DNA of 64,000 nucleotides from Paraburkholderia sp. BCC1886 (GTDB lineage: Bacteria > Pseudomonadota > Gammaproteobacteria > Burkholderiales > Burkholderiaceae): positions 1 through 64,000 of the forward strand of contig NZ_CAAJGK010000035.1 of NCBI RefSeq assembly GCF_900996245.1. Reading direction: 5' to 3'. Of the stretch, positions 51,202-59,537 are shown piece by piece (the stretch's first letter is position 1; each line of letters opens with the position of its first letter). A program made the translations under genes and the position numbers. The notes under the pieces were generated by a model. It saw only the letters and a program-made list of their open reading frames with translations. It had not been told where the DNA came from and made no database searches.

Positions 51202-52440
51202 ATGCCTACTTTCGACGACCTCAGCCGTATCGCCGATTCCCCGATGCATAGCTGGCTCGGCGCGCTGATCGTGTCGGGTTTCGCGCTGCTGCTCGCCATC
51301 GGCATCCATTACGTCGGTTCGCGCATCGTTACGCGCGTGGCCCGGCCGTATCCGCTCACCAGCGTCGTGCTGCGCTATATCGACAAACCGTCGCGCGTCG
51401 CGCTGATGATCCTCGCGCTCGAGGCCGTCTGGTGGGAAGCGCCCGATACGCTCACGTTCATCACGCCCTTGCGCGACGCCGCGGCCATCGCGCTGATCGG
51501 CTCGATTACGTGGCTCTCGGTGCGCTCGGCGGCGGCGATCGGCGAGGCCATCATTCAGGCACATCCGCTCGATACCGCGGACAATCTGCACGCGCGCCGC
51601 ATCCACACGCAGGCGCGGGTGCTGGCGCGCTCGGTGATGCTGGTCATCGTGATCGTCGGCGTGGGCGGCGCGTTGATGACGTTCCCCAACGTTCGCCAGA
51701 TCGGCGCGAGCCTGCTGGCGTCGGCGGGCGTGGCCGGGCTGGTCGCCGGTATCGCCGCGCGGCCCGTGCTCGGCAATCTGATCGCCGGTTTGCAGATCGC
51801 GCTGTCGCAACCGATCCGGCTGGACGACGTGGTCGTGATCGAGAACGAATGGGGGCGTATCGAGGAAATCACCGGCACGTACGTGTCGGTGCGGCTGTGG
51901 GACCAGCGGCGGCTGATCGTGCCGCTGCAGTGGTTTATCGAAAACCCGTTCTCGAACTGGACGCGCAGCAGTTCGCAGATTATCGGCACGGTGTTTCTGT
52001 ACGTCGACTACCGGATGCCGCTCGCGCCGCTGCGCGAAGAGCTTGCGCGAATCGTCGAAGATGCGCCGGAATGGGATCGCCGCGTGCAGGTTCTGCAGGT
52101 GACCGACGGCACCGAGCGCTCGATGCAGTTACGCGCGCTGGTCAGTTCGCTCGATTCCGGTTTGAACTGGGACTTGCGTTGCCGTGTGCGCGAGGGGCTG
52201 CTCAGCTTTATCCAGCAGCGCTTTCCGGAATATCTGCCGCGGGCGCGCGCGGAAGTGTCGGCGGAACTCGAAACCGGTCAGGGCACGGCGCTCGACTGGG
52301 TGCCGCGCAGCACGCAAACGCCGGCCGGCAGCACTGCGGCGCATACCGAAGCCGATCCGGTCGCGAGTCGCACGGGAAGGACGGCGCAGTCAATTCCACC
52401 GCCGACCACCAGCGCCGAACGGGAGAAAGAGAAGGTTTAG
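51202..52440 (+). CDS. MscS-family mechanosensitive ion channel
   Basis: A 412-residue inner-membrane channel with four predicted helices: about 17-37, 60-75, 90-112 and the pore-lining TM3 at roughly 150-190. TM3 carries the Ala/Gly-rich ASAGVAGLVAGIAARPVLGNLIAGLQIA, after which the MscS beta domain begins with QPIRLDDVVVIENEWGRIEEI and IVPLQWFIENPFSNWTR. The C-terminal tail is Ala/Thr/Pro-rich. ATG 51202 has GGAGGAG 11 bases upstream. It opens on hypo-osmotic shock to release solutes. It lies directly upstream of otsA, which makes the compatible solute trehalose, an apt osmotic pairing. Confidence 0.93.
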   Translation: MPTFDDLSRIADSPMHSWLGALIVSGFALLLAIGIHYVGSRIVTRVARPYPLTSVVLRYIDKPSRVALMILALEAVWWEAPDTLTFITPLRDAAAIALIGSITWLSVRSAAAIGEAIIQAHPLDTADNLHARRIHTQARVLARSVMLVIVIVGVGGALMTFPNVRQIGASLLASAGVAGLVAGIAARPVLGNLIAGLQIALSQPIRLDDVVVIENEWGRIEEITGTYVSVRLWDQRRLIVPLQWFIENPFSNWTRSSSQIIGTVFLYVDYRMPLAPLREELARIVEDAPEWDRRVQVLQVTDGTERSMQLRALVSSLDSGLNWDLRCRVREGLLSFIQQRFPEYLPRARAEVSAELETGQGTALDWVPRSTQTPAGSTAAHTEADPVASRTGRTAQSIPPPTTSAEREKEKV

Positions 52441-52629
52441 CCGCCGGGCAGGCACGCGCCGTGCAACTGATCCGGCACTAAAGCGGTCGAACCGCTTTCC
52501 GATTGAAGAATCCGGCGCGATGCCGGCGTGTTTCATCTGTTCCAGATCATCGACGTGCTGCTGCATTCGAGACATCATGAGCAACCGAACCGCGCTGTCG
52601 CGCCGTGCGAACCAGGGAGGACAAGCACT

Positions 52630-54042
52630 ATGGGGCGACTGATCGTCGTGTCGAATCGCGTCGCAACGCCGACGGAAACCAAAGGGTCTGCGGGCGGTCT
52701 CGCGGTCGGCGTATTCGGTGCGCTGAAAGATGCGGGCGGCGTATGGTTCGGCTGGAGCGGCGACGTGGTGAGCGAAACCGTCGCCAATGCCGGCCCGACT
52801 CTCGTGCAGGAAGGCGCGGTGACGTTCGCCACCGTCGGGCTCACGCGCAAGGACTACGACCAGTACTACCGCGGGTTCTCCAACGCCACGTTGTGGCCGG
52901 TGTTCCACTACCGCAACGATCTCGCGCGCTACGAGCGCGAGGAATACGCGGGCTATCGGCGCGTCAATGCATGGCTTGCCCACAAGCTCATCAAGCTGCT
53001 CGAACCGGACGACGTGATCTGGATTCACGATTACCACCTGATCCCGTTCGCCGAAGCGCTGCGTAACGAAGGCGTTACGAATCGCATTGGTTTCTTCCTG
53101 CATATTCCGTTTCCCGCGCCGCAAATCCTGCTCAACATTCCGCCGCACGAAGAGCTCGTGAAGTCGCTGTCCTGCTACGACCTGCTGGGTTTCCAGACCT
53201 CGACCGACGAAGAGGCGTTTCACGACTACGTGGTTCGTCATGCGCAAGGCAAGGTCACCGACGGCAATCGGGTCGAAGCATATGGGCGCAAGCTGCGCAC
53301 GGGCGTGTATCGCATCGGCGTGTTTCCCGATGAAATCGCCGAGCAGGCGCAGCGCTACGAAGGGCGGCAGCACGTGCTCGATTTGAAGCAAAGCCTGGAA
53401 GGCCGCAAGCTGATCATGAGCGTCGACCGGCTCGATTATTCGAAAGGGCTGGTCGAACGTTTCCGTGCGTTCGAGCATCTGCTGGAGCGCTCGCCCGAGT
53501 GGCGCGGCAATGTCACGCTGGTGCAGATTGCGCCGCCCACGCGTTCGGACGTCGCGACCTACCAGAAGATCCGCCAGGACCTGGAGTACGAAGCAGGGCG
53601 GATCAACGGGCGCTATTCGGGCCTCGACTACACGCCGATCCGTTATCTGAACCAGCAGTACGACCGCTGGAAGCTGATGTCGCTGTTCCGCGAGTCGCAG
53701 ATCGGCTTCGTCACGCCGTTGCACGACGGTATGAATCTCGTCGCCAAGGAATACGTCGCCGCGCAGAATCCGGAAGATCCGGGCGTGCTGGTGTTGTCGA
53801 TGTTCGCGGGCGCGGCGGCTGAACTGACCGGCGCGCTGCTGGTCAATCCGCACGACGCCATCGGCATGTGCGAAGCGTTGCAACGGGCGTTGCAGATGCC
53901 GCTCGACGCGCGTCAACGTCGGCATGAAATCAACATGGCGGCGCTGCGCAAAAACGATCTGGGCGTGTGGCGCGACAGTTTTCTGCGCGACCTGCGCAGC
54001 GTGCCGGTGCGCAAACCCGGCTCGCGCGGAGGACACAAGTAA
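52630..54042 (+). CDS. otsA: Alpha,alpha-trehalose-phosphate synthase (UDP-forming)
   Basis: A 470-residue GT20 enzyme joining UDP-glucose and glucose-6-phosphate to trehalose-6-phosphate. The N-terminal IVVSNRVATP and GGLAVGVFGALK, WIHDYHLIPFAEALR, VDRLDYSKGLVERF and TPLHDGMNLVAKEYVAAQ are the family signatures. ATG 52630 follows CAGGGAGGACAAG, a strong ribosome binding site. The phosphatase OtsB is not encoded nearby in this window. It is flanked by MscS upstream and an AAA ATPase 28 bp downstream, suggesting a unit responding to osmotic stress. Confidence 0.97.
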   Translation: MGRLIVVSNRVATPTETKGSAGGLAVGVFGALKDAGGVWFGWSGDVVSETVANAGPTLVQEGAVTFATVGLTRKDYDQYYRGFSNATLWPVFHYRNDLARYEREEYAGYRRVNAWLAHKLIKLLEPDDVIWIHDYHLIPFAEALRNEGVTNRIGFFLHIPFPAPQILLNIPPHEELVKSLSCYDLLGFQTSTDEEAFHDYVVRHAQGKVTDGNRVEAYGRKLRTGVYRIGVFPDEIAEQAQRYEGRQHVLDLKQSLEGRKLIMSVDRLDYSKGLVERFRAFEHLLERSPEWRGNVTLVQIAPPTRSDVATYQKIRQDLEYEAGRINGRYSGLDYTPIRYLNQQYDRWKLMSLFRESQIGFVTPLHDGMNLVAKEYVAAQNPEDPGVLVLSMFAGAAAELTGALLVNPHDAIGMCEALQRALQMPLDARQRRHEINMAALRKNDLGVWRDSFLRDLRSVPVRKPGSRGGHK

Positions 54043-54070
54043 TGTCGCATGGCCCGGTGCAGGAAGCGTC

Positions 54071-55246
54071 ATGCTGACGGCGCTCGCCGTCGCGGGTTAC
54101 CGGTCGTTGCGCGAACTGATCGTGCCGCTCGGTCGGCTGAACGTGATTACCGGTCCGAACGGCAGCGGCAAGTCGAGTGTGTACCGGTCGTTGCGGCTGC
54201 TCGGCGAGACCGCGCGCGGCGGGGTGATTGCGTCGCTGGCGCGCGAGGGCGGTTTGCCGTCCACGTTGTGGGCCGGCCCCGAGCGCTTTTCACGCGCGAT
54301 GCTCGCTGGGGATCAGCCGGTCCAGCCGACCCGCCGCAACGAGCCGGTGAGCTTGCGGCTGGGTTTTGCCAGCGAGACCTTCAGCTATGCCATCGATCTG
54401 GGCATACCCAGCAATCACGAAGCGACCAGCTTCACGCTCGACCCGGTCATCAAGCGCGAATGCATCTGGAACGGACCGCTGCTGCGTCCGTCCACGTTGC
54501 TGGTGGACCGCCGTGGTCCGGCGATCTTCACGCGCGAAGGCGCGGCTAGCCGCGACGACTGGCAAAGCATCCCGCAGCCGGTCGCGAGCTTCGACAGCAT
54601 GATGACGGAGTTCTCCGACCCGAGAGCCGCGCCGGAGATGATCGCGGTGCGCGAGCAGATCCGCTCGTGGCGCTTCTACGATCACTTTCGCACCGACGCC
54701 GAAGCTGCCGCCCGCCTGCCGCAGATCGGCACGCATACGCCGGTGCTCGCGAACGATGGCGCGGATCTCGCCGCCGCGTTGCAAACCGTCCGCGAGATCG
54801 GCGATGCGGCCGCGCTCGACGCCGCCATCGACGACGCGTTTCCCGGCTCGCGTGTCGACATCGACTGCAGGGACGGCCGTTTCGAAGTGACGATGCGGCA
54901 GCAGGGCTTGCTGCGCGCGCTCAAGGGCGCTGAGTTATCCGACGGCACCTTGCGTTATCTACTGCTGGTGGCCGCGCTGCTGACGCCGCGTCCGCCCGCG
55001 CTGCTGGTGCTGAACGAACCGGAGACGAGCCTGCATCCCGATCTGCTGGCGCCGCTCGGGCGACTGATCGCGCGAGCAGCGGCGCATTCACAGGTGCTGG
55101 TCGTGTCGCATGCGACGCGTCTGATCGCGGCGCTCGAGCGCGAACCCGGCAGCGAGTCGATCGTGCTGGAGAAGGAGCTGGGCGCAACGCGTATCGCCGA
55201 TGCGGACGATCGCGACCTGCCGGCCTGGAAATGGCCTTCGCGCTAG
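54071..55246 (+). CDS. AAA family ATPase (RecF/OLD-like, AAA_21)
   Basis: A 391-residue SMC/RecF-type ATPase without a nuclease domain. MLTALAVAGYRSLRELIVPL is the characteristic first strand; Walker A GPNGSGKSS lies at 28-36, the signature-like LSDGTLRYLLL near 290, Walker B LLVLNEPETSLHP and a final VVSHATRLIAAL. The middle carries a lid domain of unknown role. AGGAAGC precedes ATG 54071, only 28 bp after the otsA stop. Homologues appear as stand-alone predicted ATPases or with partner nucleases in defence modules; no partner is found here, so the role is unknown. Confidence 0.88.
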   Translation: MLTALAVAGYRSLRELIVPLGRLNVITGPNGSGKSSVYRSLRLLGETARGGVIASLAREGGLPSTLWAGPERFSRAMLAGDQPVQPTRRNEPVSLRLGFASETFSYAIDLGIPSNHEATSFTLDPVIKRECIWNGPLLRPSTLLVDRRGPAIFTREGAASRDDWQSIPQPVASFDSMMTEFSDPRAAPEMIAVREQIRSWRFYDHFRTDAEAAARLPQIGTHTPVLANDGADLAAALQTVREIGDAAALDAAIDDAFPGSRVDIDCRDGRFEVTMRQQGLLRALKGAELSDGTLRYLLLVAALLTPRPPALLVLNEPETSLHPDLLAPLGRLIARAAAHSQVLVVSHATRLIAALEREPGSESIVLEKELGATRIADADDRDLPAWKWPSR

Positions 55247-55392
55247 CGGAGGGAATTGGCCCGGTCGAATGTAAGCCGAATGTAACAGCGCCATGTAAGT
55301 GCAAGACCCGAGGCTTTTACGGGTGGCCTCGGGAATAATGATTCGTTGCCGTCGCAGCGCGAACCGGCGGCTCAAGAACAGGAGACAAGCGA

Positions 55393-56460
55393 ATGAAAAT
55401 TGCCCAGATCGCCCCATTGACCGAATCGGTGCCGCCCAAGCTTTACGGCGGCACGGAGCGCGTCGTGTCGTACATCACCGAGGCGCTGGTCGATCTCGGG
55501 CACGACGTCACGCTGTTCGCCAGCGGTGACTCGGTCACCAGCGCGAAACTCGAAGCCGTCTGGCCGCGCGCGTTGCGTCTCGATCCGGGCATTCGCGATC
55601 GCGTCGCGCCGCACATGCTGCTAATGGAATTGGTGCGCCGTCAGGCCGACAACTTCGACGTGCTGCATTTCCATCTCGACTACTACTCGTTCTCGGTTTT
55701 CAAGCGCCAGGAAACGCCGTTCGTGACGACCATGCATGGCCGGCTCGATCTTCCCGAGCAGCAGCCCGTGTTCGACACGTTCAACACGGCGCCGGTCATC
55801 TCCATTTCCAACTCGCAGCGCCAGCCTTTGCCGCAAGCGCGCTGGTTGACGACCGTGTATCACGGCCTGCCTGAAAACCTGTACACCCCGCAACCGGTCG
55901 AGCCGAAATACCTGGCATTCCTTGGTCGCATTTCGCCGGAAAAACGCGTCGATACCGCGATCCGCATTGCCGGGCGCTGCGGCCTGCCAATCCGCATCGC
56001 CGCGAAGGTGGACGCCGCCGATCGCGAGTATTTCGAGCGCGAAATCCGGCCGCTGCTGGATTTGCCCTACGTGGAATTCATCGGCGAAATCGCGGATAAC
56101 CAGAAGGCCGAGTTTCTGTCCGGTGCGCACGCGTTGCTGTTTCCGATCGACTGGCCGGAACCGTTCGGTCTGGTCATGATCGAGGCGATGGCCTGCGGCA
56201 CGCCGGTCGTCGCGTTCAATCGCGGGTCGGTGCCGGAGGTGCTGGAAGACGGCATCACGGGCTATATCGTCGAGGACGAGATCGGCGCGGTGGCGGCTGT
56301 CAACCGTCTGCACAAGATGCCTCGCGCGGGAGTGCGGCAGCGCTTCGAGGAACGCTTTACGTCGCACCGGATGGCGCAGCAGTACGTGGATGCGTATCAA
56401 TCGGTGATTCGTGCGCAGAAGCGTTCGCGCTTCAAGGTGATCGATACGTCGGGGAGTTGA
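55393..56460 (+). CDS. Glycosyltransferase family 4 protein
   Basis: A 355-residue GT-B glycosyltransferase. GGTERVVSYITEAL in the acceptor domain, FLGRISPEKRVDTAIRIA at the donor-domain start, and the E-x7-E motif in PEPFGLVMIEAMACGTPVVA are all present; GSVPEVLEDG completes the nucleotide-sugar site. The subgroup (UDP-glucose:tetrahydrobiopterin-like or sucrose-synthase-related retaining enzymes) is widespread in proteobacteria. AGGAGACAAG precedes the start. It sits after the AAA ATPase, 146 bp apart, and before a strong terminator. Acceptor and product are unknown. Confidence 0.93.
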   Translation: MKIAQIAPLTESVPPKLYGGTERVVSYITEALVDLGHDVTLFASGDSVTSAKLEAVWPRALRLDPGIRDRVAPHMLLMELVRRQADNFDVLHFHLDYYSFSVFKRQETPFVTTMHGRLDLPEQQPVFDTFNTAPVISISNSQRQPLPQARWLTTVYHGLPENLYTPQPVEPKYLAFLGRISPEKRVDTAIRIAGRCGLPIRIAAKVDAADREYFEREIRPLLDLPYVEFIGEIADNQKAEFLSGAHALLFPIDWPEPFGLVMIEAMACGTPVVAFNRGSVPEVLEDGITGYIVEDEIGAVAAVNRLHKMPRAGVRQRFEERFTSHRMAQQYVDAYQSVIRAQKRSRFKVIDTSGS

Positions 56461-56771
56461 GCGGCGAGTCGCTTGGGCGCCGGGCCATCGGGCCAGCGGC
56501 TGGCGGCAGCTGAAAAAAGAACGGCGATAGGCCTATGCTTATCGCCGTTTTTCATTGCCGCCTGCGGGGCGTTCGTCCCGGATGGTCTTCGATTGCTCGA
56601 AGTCAGGCAGCCTGCACGATGCAATGCCTGGTTGCAGAAGCCTTCGCAGCGGGCTGCGCTCGATCCGGATGCCGTTGCCGGCAGATGCCGCCAGATGCCG
56701 ACAGACAACACCAGGCGCGGATCGGGCGCTTACCCGCAAACCGGAGAGTGGTTGCGAAGCTTCCGCGACCG
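56461..56771. other. Gap after the glycosyltransferase gene
   Basis: A 311-bp stretch between convergent genes. Apart from the terminator at its left end and a duplicated CAGATGCCG near 56685-56704, I see no gene or signal in it. Confidence 0.5.
56512..56552 (+). terminator. Terminator after the glycosyltransferase gene
   Basis: AAAAAAGAACGGCGATA pairs with TATCGCCGTTTTTC around a GGCCTATGCT loop. The 9-10 bp stem and flanking A and T runs make it an efficient, possibly bidirectional terminator. Confidence 0.88.
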
Positions 56772-57365
56772 TTAGATCTTCAGACGCGACACCTTGGTAC
56801 CCGACAGCGACAGATCGCCCATCAGGCCGGCGTTGGTCAGCACGAAGACTTCGACCGGCGCGGTCGCCGTGTTGGTGTCGATGGCGCCATTGGCGCCCAT
56901 CTTCACCAGCGCGACCGAAGCGTCGCCACCGACCGACCAGCCGTCGGCATTGCGGAATTTGTCCAGTGCGTCCTGCGTCATGAACAGGAAGATGATGGCC
57001 TTCGACTGAGCGCCGGCCTGAAAACCGAACGAACCGGAGATCGTGCTGTAGTAGCCGACCGTGCCGCCGCCTACGCGCAGCGAGCCTTCGCCGTACTGAC
57101 CGCCGACGATGAAACCGGCTTGCAGCACCGACGGGAATACCAGCACGCCACGCGCTTTGGAGACGAGTTCACGCGAACCCTTCACGGTGGTGTACAGACG
57201 CGACATGGTGCCGTCGACGCTTGCGTCGATCGACTGACGTTTGGATGAATCGGTGGATGCGGTGCCCTGGTTGCTGCTGTTGCTCGTCGTTGTACAGCCA
57301 GCGAGTGCAAGGCCGCCGAAAGCGAGCGCAGCGGTGCTCTTCAGCATGAAGTTTCGTCTTTGCAT
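56772..57365 (-). CDS. SYLF-domain lipoprotein (BPSL1445-like)
   Basis: A 197-residue lipoprotein. The signal MLKSTAALAFGGLALAGC has a lipobox LAGC at Cys24 and twin-Arg-like basic residues before it (MQRRNF). Then a Thr/Ser/Asn linker leads into the SYLF (Ysc84) domain: ARGVLVFPSVLQAGFIVGGQYGEG, VGYYSTISGSFGFQAGAQSK and the late NAGLMGDLSLSG. Eukaryotic SYLF proteins bind phosphoinositides; the bacterial ones are abundant outer-membrane-associated lipoproteins of unclear role. CGGAGAAAAACG precedes ATG 57363-57365. It is transcribed alone from an AT-rich leader. Confidence 0.93.
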   Translation of the reverse strand: MQRRNFMLKSTAALAFGGLALAGCTTTSNSSNQGTASTDSSKRQSIDASVDGTMSRLYTTVKGSRELVSKARGVLVFPSVLQAGFIVGGQYGEGSLRVGGGTVGYYSTISGSFGFQAGAQSKAIIFLFMTQDALDKFRNADGWSVGGDASVALVKMGANGAIDTNTATAPVEVFVLTNAGLMGDLSLSGTKVSRLKI

Positions 57366-57737
57366 CGTTTTTCTCCGTCATGGTTCCGGGTCGCAACCCT
57401 ATTTGGTGGTGCCGGGTTGCCTAAGGGTTATATCACAATGAAGCGCGAATAGTGCGTTTCGGCGCTAGCCCAAAAGCCTTGTGTGGCGGGGCTTTGGGGC
57501 GAATTGTAAAAATTGTCAAGGTAAAAATGACCGTACCCTTCAGGGTGCTGCGAGGGTCTCTGCGGCTCGCGTCGAACACGTTTTTCGCCAACCCGAGTCG
57601 GGGTGCACCAGCCCGTCGGGAACGCGACTCCAAATACTGGAACGGTTAATTTTTACCGATTTTTCGATCCGTCGATTTAGCTGAAATCGAAATGAAAGTG
57701 TTGTCGTCGCGCTGCAATTCTGACTTTCTGACGTGAC
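57366..57737. other. AT-rich leader between the SYLF gene and the two-TM gene
   Basis: A 372-bp gap with several AT-rich patches near 57500-57530 and 57640-57700 and a 7-bp inverted repeat TCGATTT-N5-AAATCGA at 57672-57690. Part of it (57530-57650) is GC-rich with folding potential and could hold a small RNA, but I cannot name one. The SYLF promoter should lie here on the minus strand. No small ORF is convincing. Confidence 0.45.
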
Positions 57738-58184
57738 TTACCCGTGATTCGCGGGACTCTTGCCCGGCGGACGTCGCAGCGCGCGGCGCAGCATGCCGAT
57801 CAGCACGCCGATCAGGAACAGTACGACGGCCGGCACGACCCAATAACCGACGAACGCATGCCAGAGATAAGCCAACAAGGTGGAACGACGCACGCCGTAT
57901 TCGTTGCGCGCGTCCTGCTGACGCTGCGCGTTGGCGGTGAGCACGTCGGCCGGGCAGCCGGCGGCGCGGGCTTCGTCGGCCCGGCCATGACAGTGGGCCG
58001 GCGCGCCGGCGGCGCGTTGTGCATCGGTGAACTGCCAGGCGTTCAACGCGCGATCCAGATCGACGGCGTTATAGGCCATCTCCTCCCTGATCTCGCTGAC
58101 TGCCACGATCGCCACGGGAACGGCCCAGAAGACGATCACGACCAGCCACCGCCTTAACCAGCGGTTCTTGTGTTTCGATACCAT
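57738..58184 (-). CDS. Two-TM membrane protein of unknown function
   Basis: A 148-residue protein with an N-terminal membrane helix (about 11-30, WLRRWLVVIVFWAVPVAIVAV) and a C-terminal one (about 108-130, FVGYWVVPAVVLFLIGVLIGML). Between them lies a 75-residue periplasmic loop holding two cysteines (CHGRADEARAAGC) likely to form a disulfide, and a basic tail ends the chain. ATG 58182-58184 with GGAGGC at ideal spacing fixes the start. No family is recognised. Its neighbours are single-gene units for small envelope proteins. Confidence 0.78.
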   Translation of the reverse strand: MVSKHKNRWLRRWLVVIVFWAVPVAIVAVSEIREEMAYNAVDLDRALNAWQFTDAQRAAGAPAHCHGRADEARAAGCPADVLTANAQRQQDARNEYGVRRSTLLAYLWHAFVGYWVVPAVVLFLIGVLIGMLRRALRRPPGKSPANHG

Positions 58185-58410
58185 CCTTGCCTCCAATCGG
58201 TGCTGTGCAGCACCAACGACAAGATGGCGGCCCGTCTGATGTTATGTGTGGGGGTGGGCCGTCTCCGCCGCCATCATAGAAGAAAAATGGCGCGTTCGGG
58301 CACATGCTCGGGGAGGGGGGAGGCGAGGCAAAACCGTCGGCAAATGCCAGGCTGGAAGGCGTCGCGCCGGAGAGCCGCGCGACGCCTGGTTTAACGCGAT
58401 GTGAATTAAC

Positions 58411-58704
58411 TCAGTTCGCCGGCGCGGAAGACAGGCAGGTCTTCATGAACGCCTTGCGGTCGTCGCCTTTCTTGCCCGTTGCCTGGGTGTTGCACGCCTT
58501 CATCTTGTCCTGCTGGGTCATCTTGGTGGCGGCCGGTTTCGCCGACAGGCAGGTTTTCATGAACGCCTTGCGGTCGTCGCCTTTCTTGTCGGCAGCCTGC
58601 TTGTTGCAGTCGGCCATTTTGGTTTGCTGGCTGTTCTGTGCAAATGCCGGAGCAACGAGGACCGCGCCCAGCACCAGCGTAGCGATAGCGGATTGGATCT
58701 TCAT
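58411..58704 (-). CDS. psiF: PsiF-family phosphate-starvation-type protein
   Basis: A 97-residue exported protein with a signal peptide (residues 1-22, ending APAFA) and two tandem PsiF repeats. Each repeat follows K-M-x-x-CNxQAxxKKGDDRKAFMKTCLS, so four cysteines form two pairs. E. coli PsiF is induced by phosphate limitation, but its biochemical role is unknown. The two repeats share a nearly identical 45-bp DNA block (58430-58474 and 58544-58588, one mismatch), evidence of recent duplication or gene conversion. ATG 58702-58704 is the first codon of a good signal peptide. An inverted repeat upstream (58791-58811) may be regulatory. Confidence 0.92.
   Translation of the reverse strand: MKIQSAIATLVLGAVLVAPAFAQNSQQTKMADCNKQAADKKGDDRKAFMKTCLSAKPAATKMTQQDKMKACNTQATGKKGDDRKAFMKTCLSSAPAN
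58430..58588. repeat. Two 45-bp near-identical direct repeats within psiF
   Basis: Copies at 58430-58474 and 58544-58588 differ at one base and encode the conserved half of each PsiF repeat; the sequence between them has diverged far more. The high identity of only this part suggests conversion between the two halves. Confidence 0.88.
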
Positions 58705-59537
58705 GTGACAACTCCCAGTTGATTGATACGTTTTTGATGTTCCGTGCGTGCGGGCGTCGACGGCTTCCAGACCCTCGGCACGGTCATTATGTGGCAATTG
58801 CTATCTGCCACAACGGACAAAAATGCGTTCTGGTTGACAGGGTTCCACAATGGTTTTCCCGAATGCGGCGGCTAAAAAACCAATACGCCAATTCAAAACA
58901 GCTCAATCATGGCTATGCGGAACCGTGCTATGCAATGCGGATTCATTTGTCGATCCTATTCAAGAGAATTAGCGGTTTCTTATCCGTGATGCATCGCAAA
59001 TTGATGCTGTCATGCCTATCGGATTGCTGCGAATACAAGCGAATGAGAAATCGCGGGAAATAGGATGGCCGAAAAAGCCTGAGAACCGGATGATGCCTCT
59101 TGGATAGGCGAGGTTGGTTCGTCGAAATGCGCCATCGTTCGCAGATCTATTCATAAAGAATAACGGCGAAAAGCGGCGATCATTGTGCTGTGCAATAAGT
59201 TGATTTCCGCTTTGATAGCTACCTGTTTCATGACGGCAATAGGTGGAATAACGCGGAAAAAAATATAACTTTGTTTCTATGCGTAACACTTGTCCCCACG
59301 ATATTCACGCAAACCCTGGTGATGGTATGCTTCGTGCACAAATTCTCCCATGCACGAGTGAGACCACGTTTTGTGCTTCGCAACAGGGACAAATCGCACT
59401 AACGCAGTGCGCTATTGACCCGTCAACAGAACGTACAAAACAAAATTTGTGCAACCGAGGGCAGCACACGAATCGTCACAGTTGAATTCGTGGCTAGCCC
59501 AAAGCCGCGGCCCGGCCAGGCTGCGTGGAGAAAGTCC
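58705..59537. other. AT-rich gene-free region before the transposase-like gene
   Basis: An 833-bp stretch of distinctly lower GC than its surroundings, especially 58865-59480. It contains GTGGCA-N9-TGCCAC at 58791-58811 upstream of psiF and TCGTGCA-N12-TGCACGA at 59332-59357 about 180 bp before the fusion gene. TTGACA occurs at 58834 but lacks a partner -10. Open frames in it lack ribosome binding sites and protein-like composition. It looks like a foreign or regulatory DNA segment; no tRNA, IS end or known RNA was recognised. Confidence 0.5.
59332..59357. promoter_or_regulatory. Inverted repeat TCGTGCA-N12-TGCACGA (candidate operator)
   Basis: Perfect 7-bp arms with a 12-base spacer, about 180 bp upstream of the transposase-like fusion gene and inside the AT-rich segment. 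The geometry, with half-sites about two helical turns apart, fits a dimeric DNA-binding protein; autoregulation by the fusion protein is possible. Confidence 0.4.

Noticed and set aside
57530..57650. Known structured RNA (6S, RNase P, SRP or tmRNA) upstream of the SYLF gene
   Set aside because: The stretch can fold, but none of the diagnostic conserved cores of these RNAs was found.
58834..58862. Promoter around TTGACA 58834
   Set aside because: No -10 element at 16-18 bp spacing.
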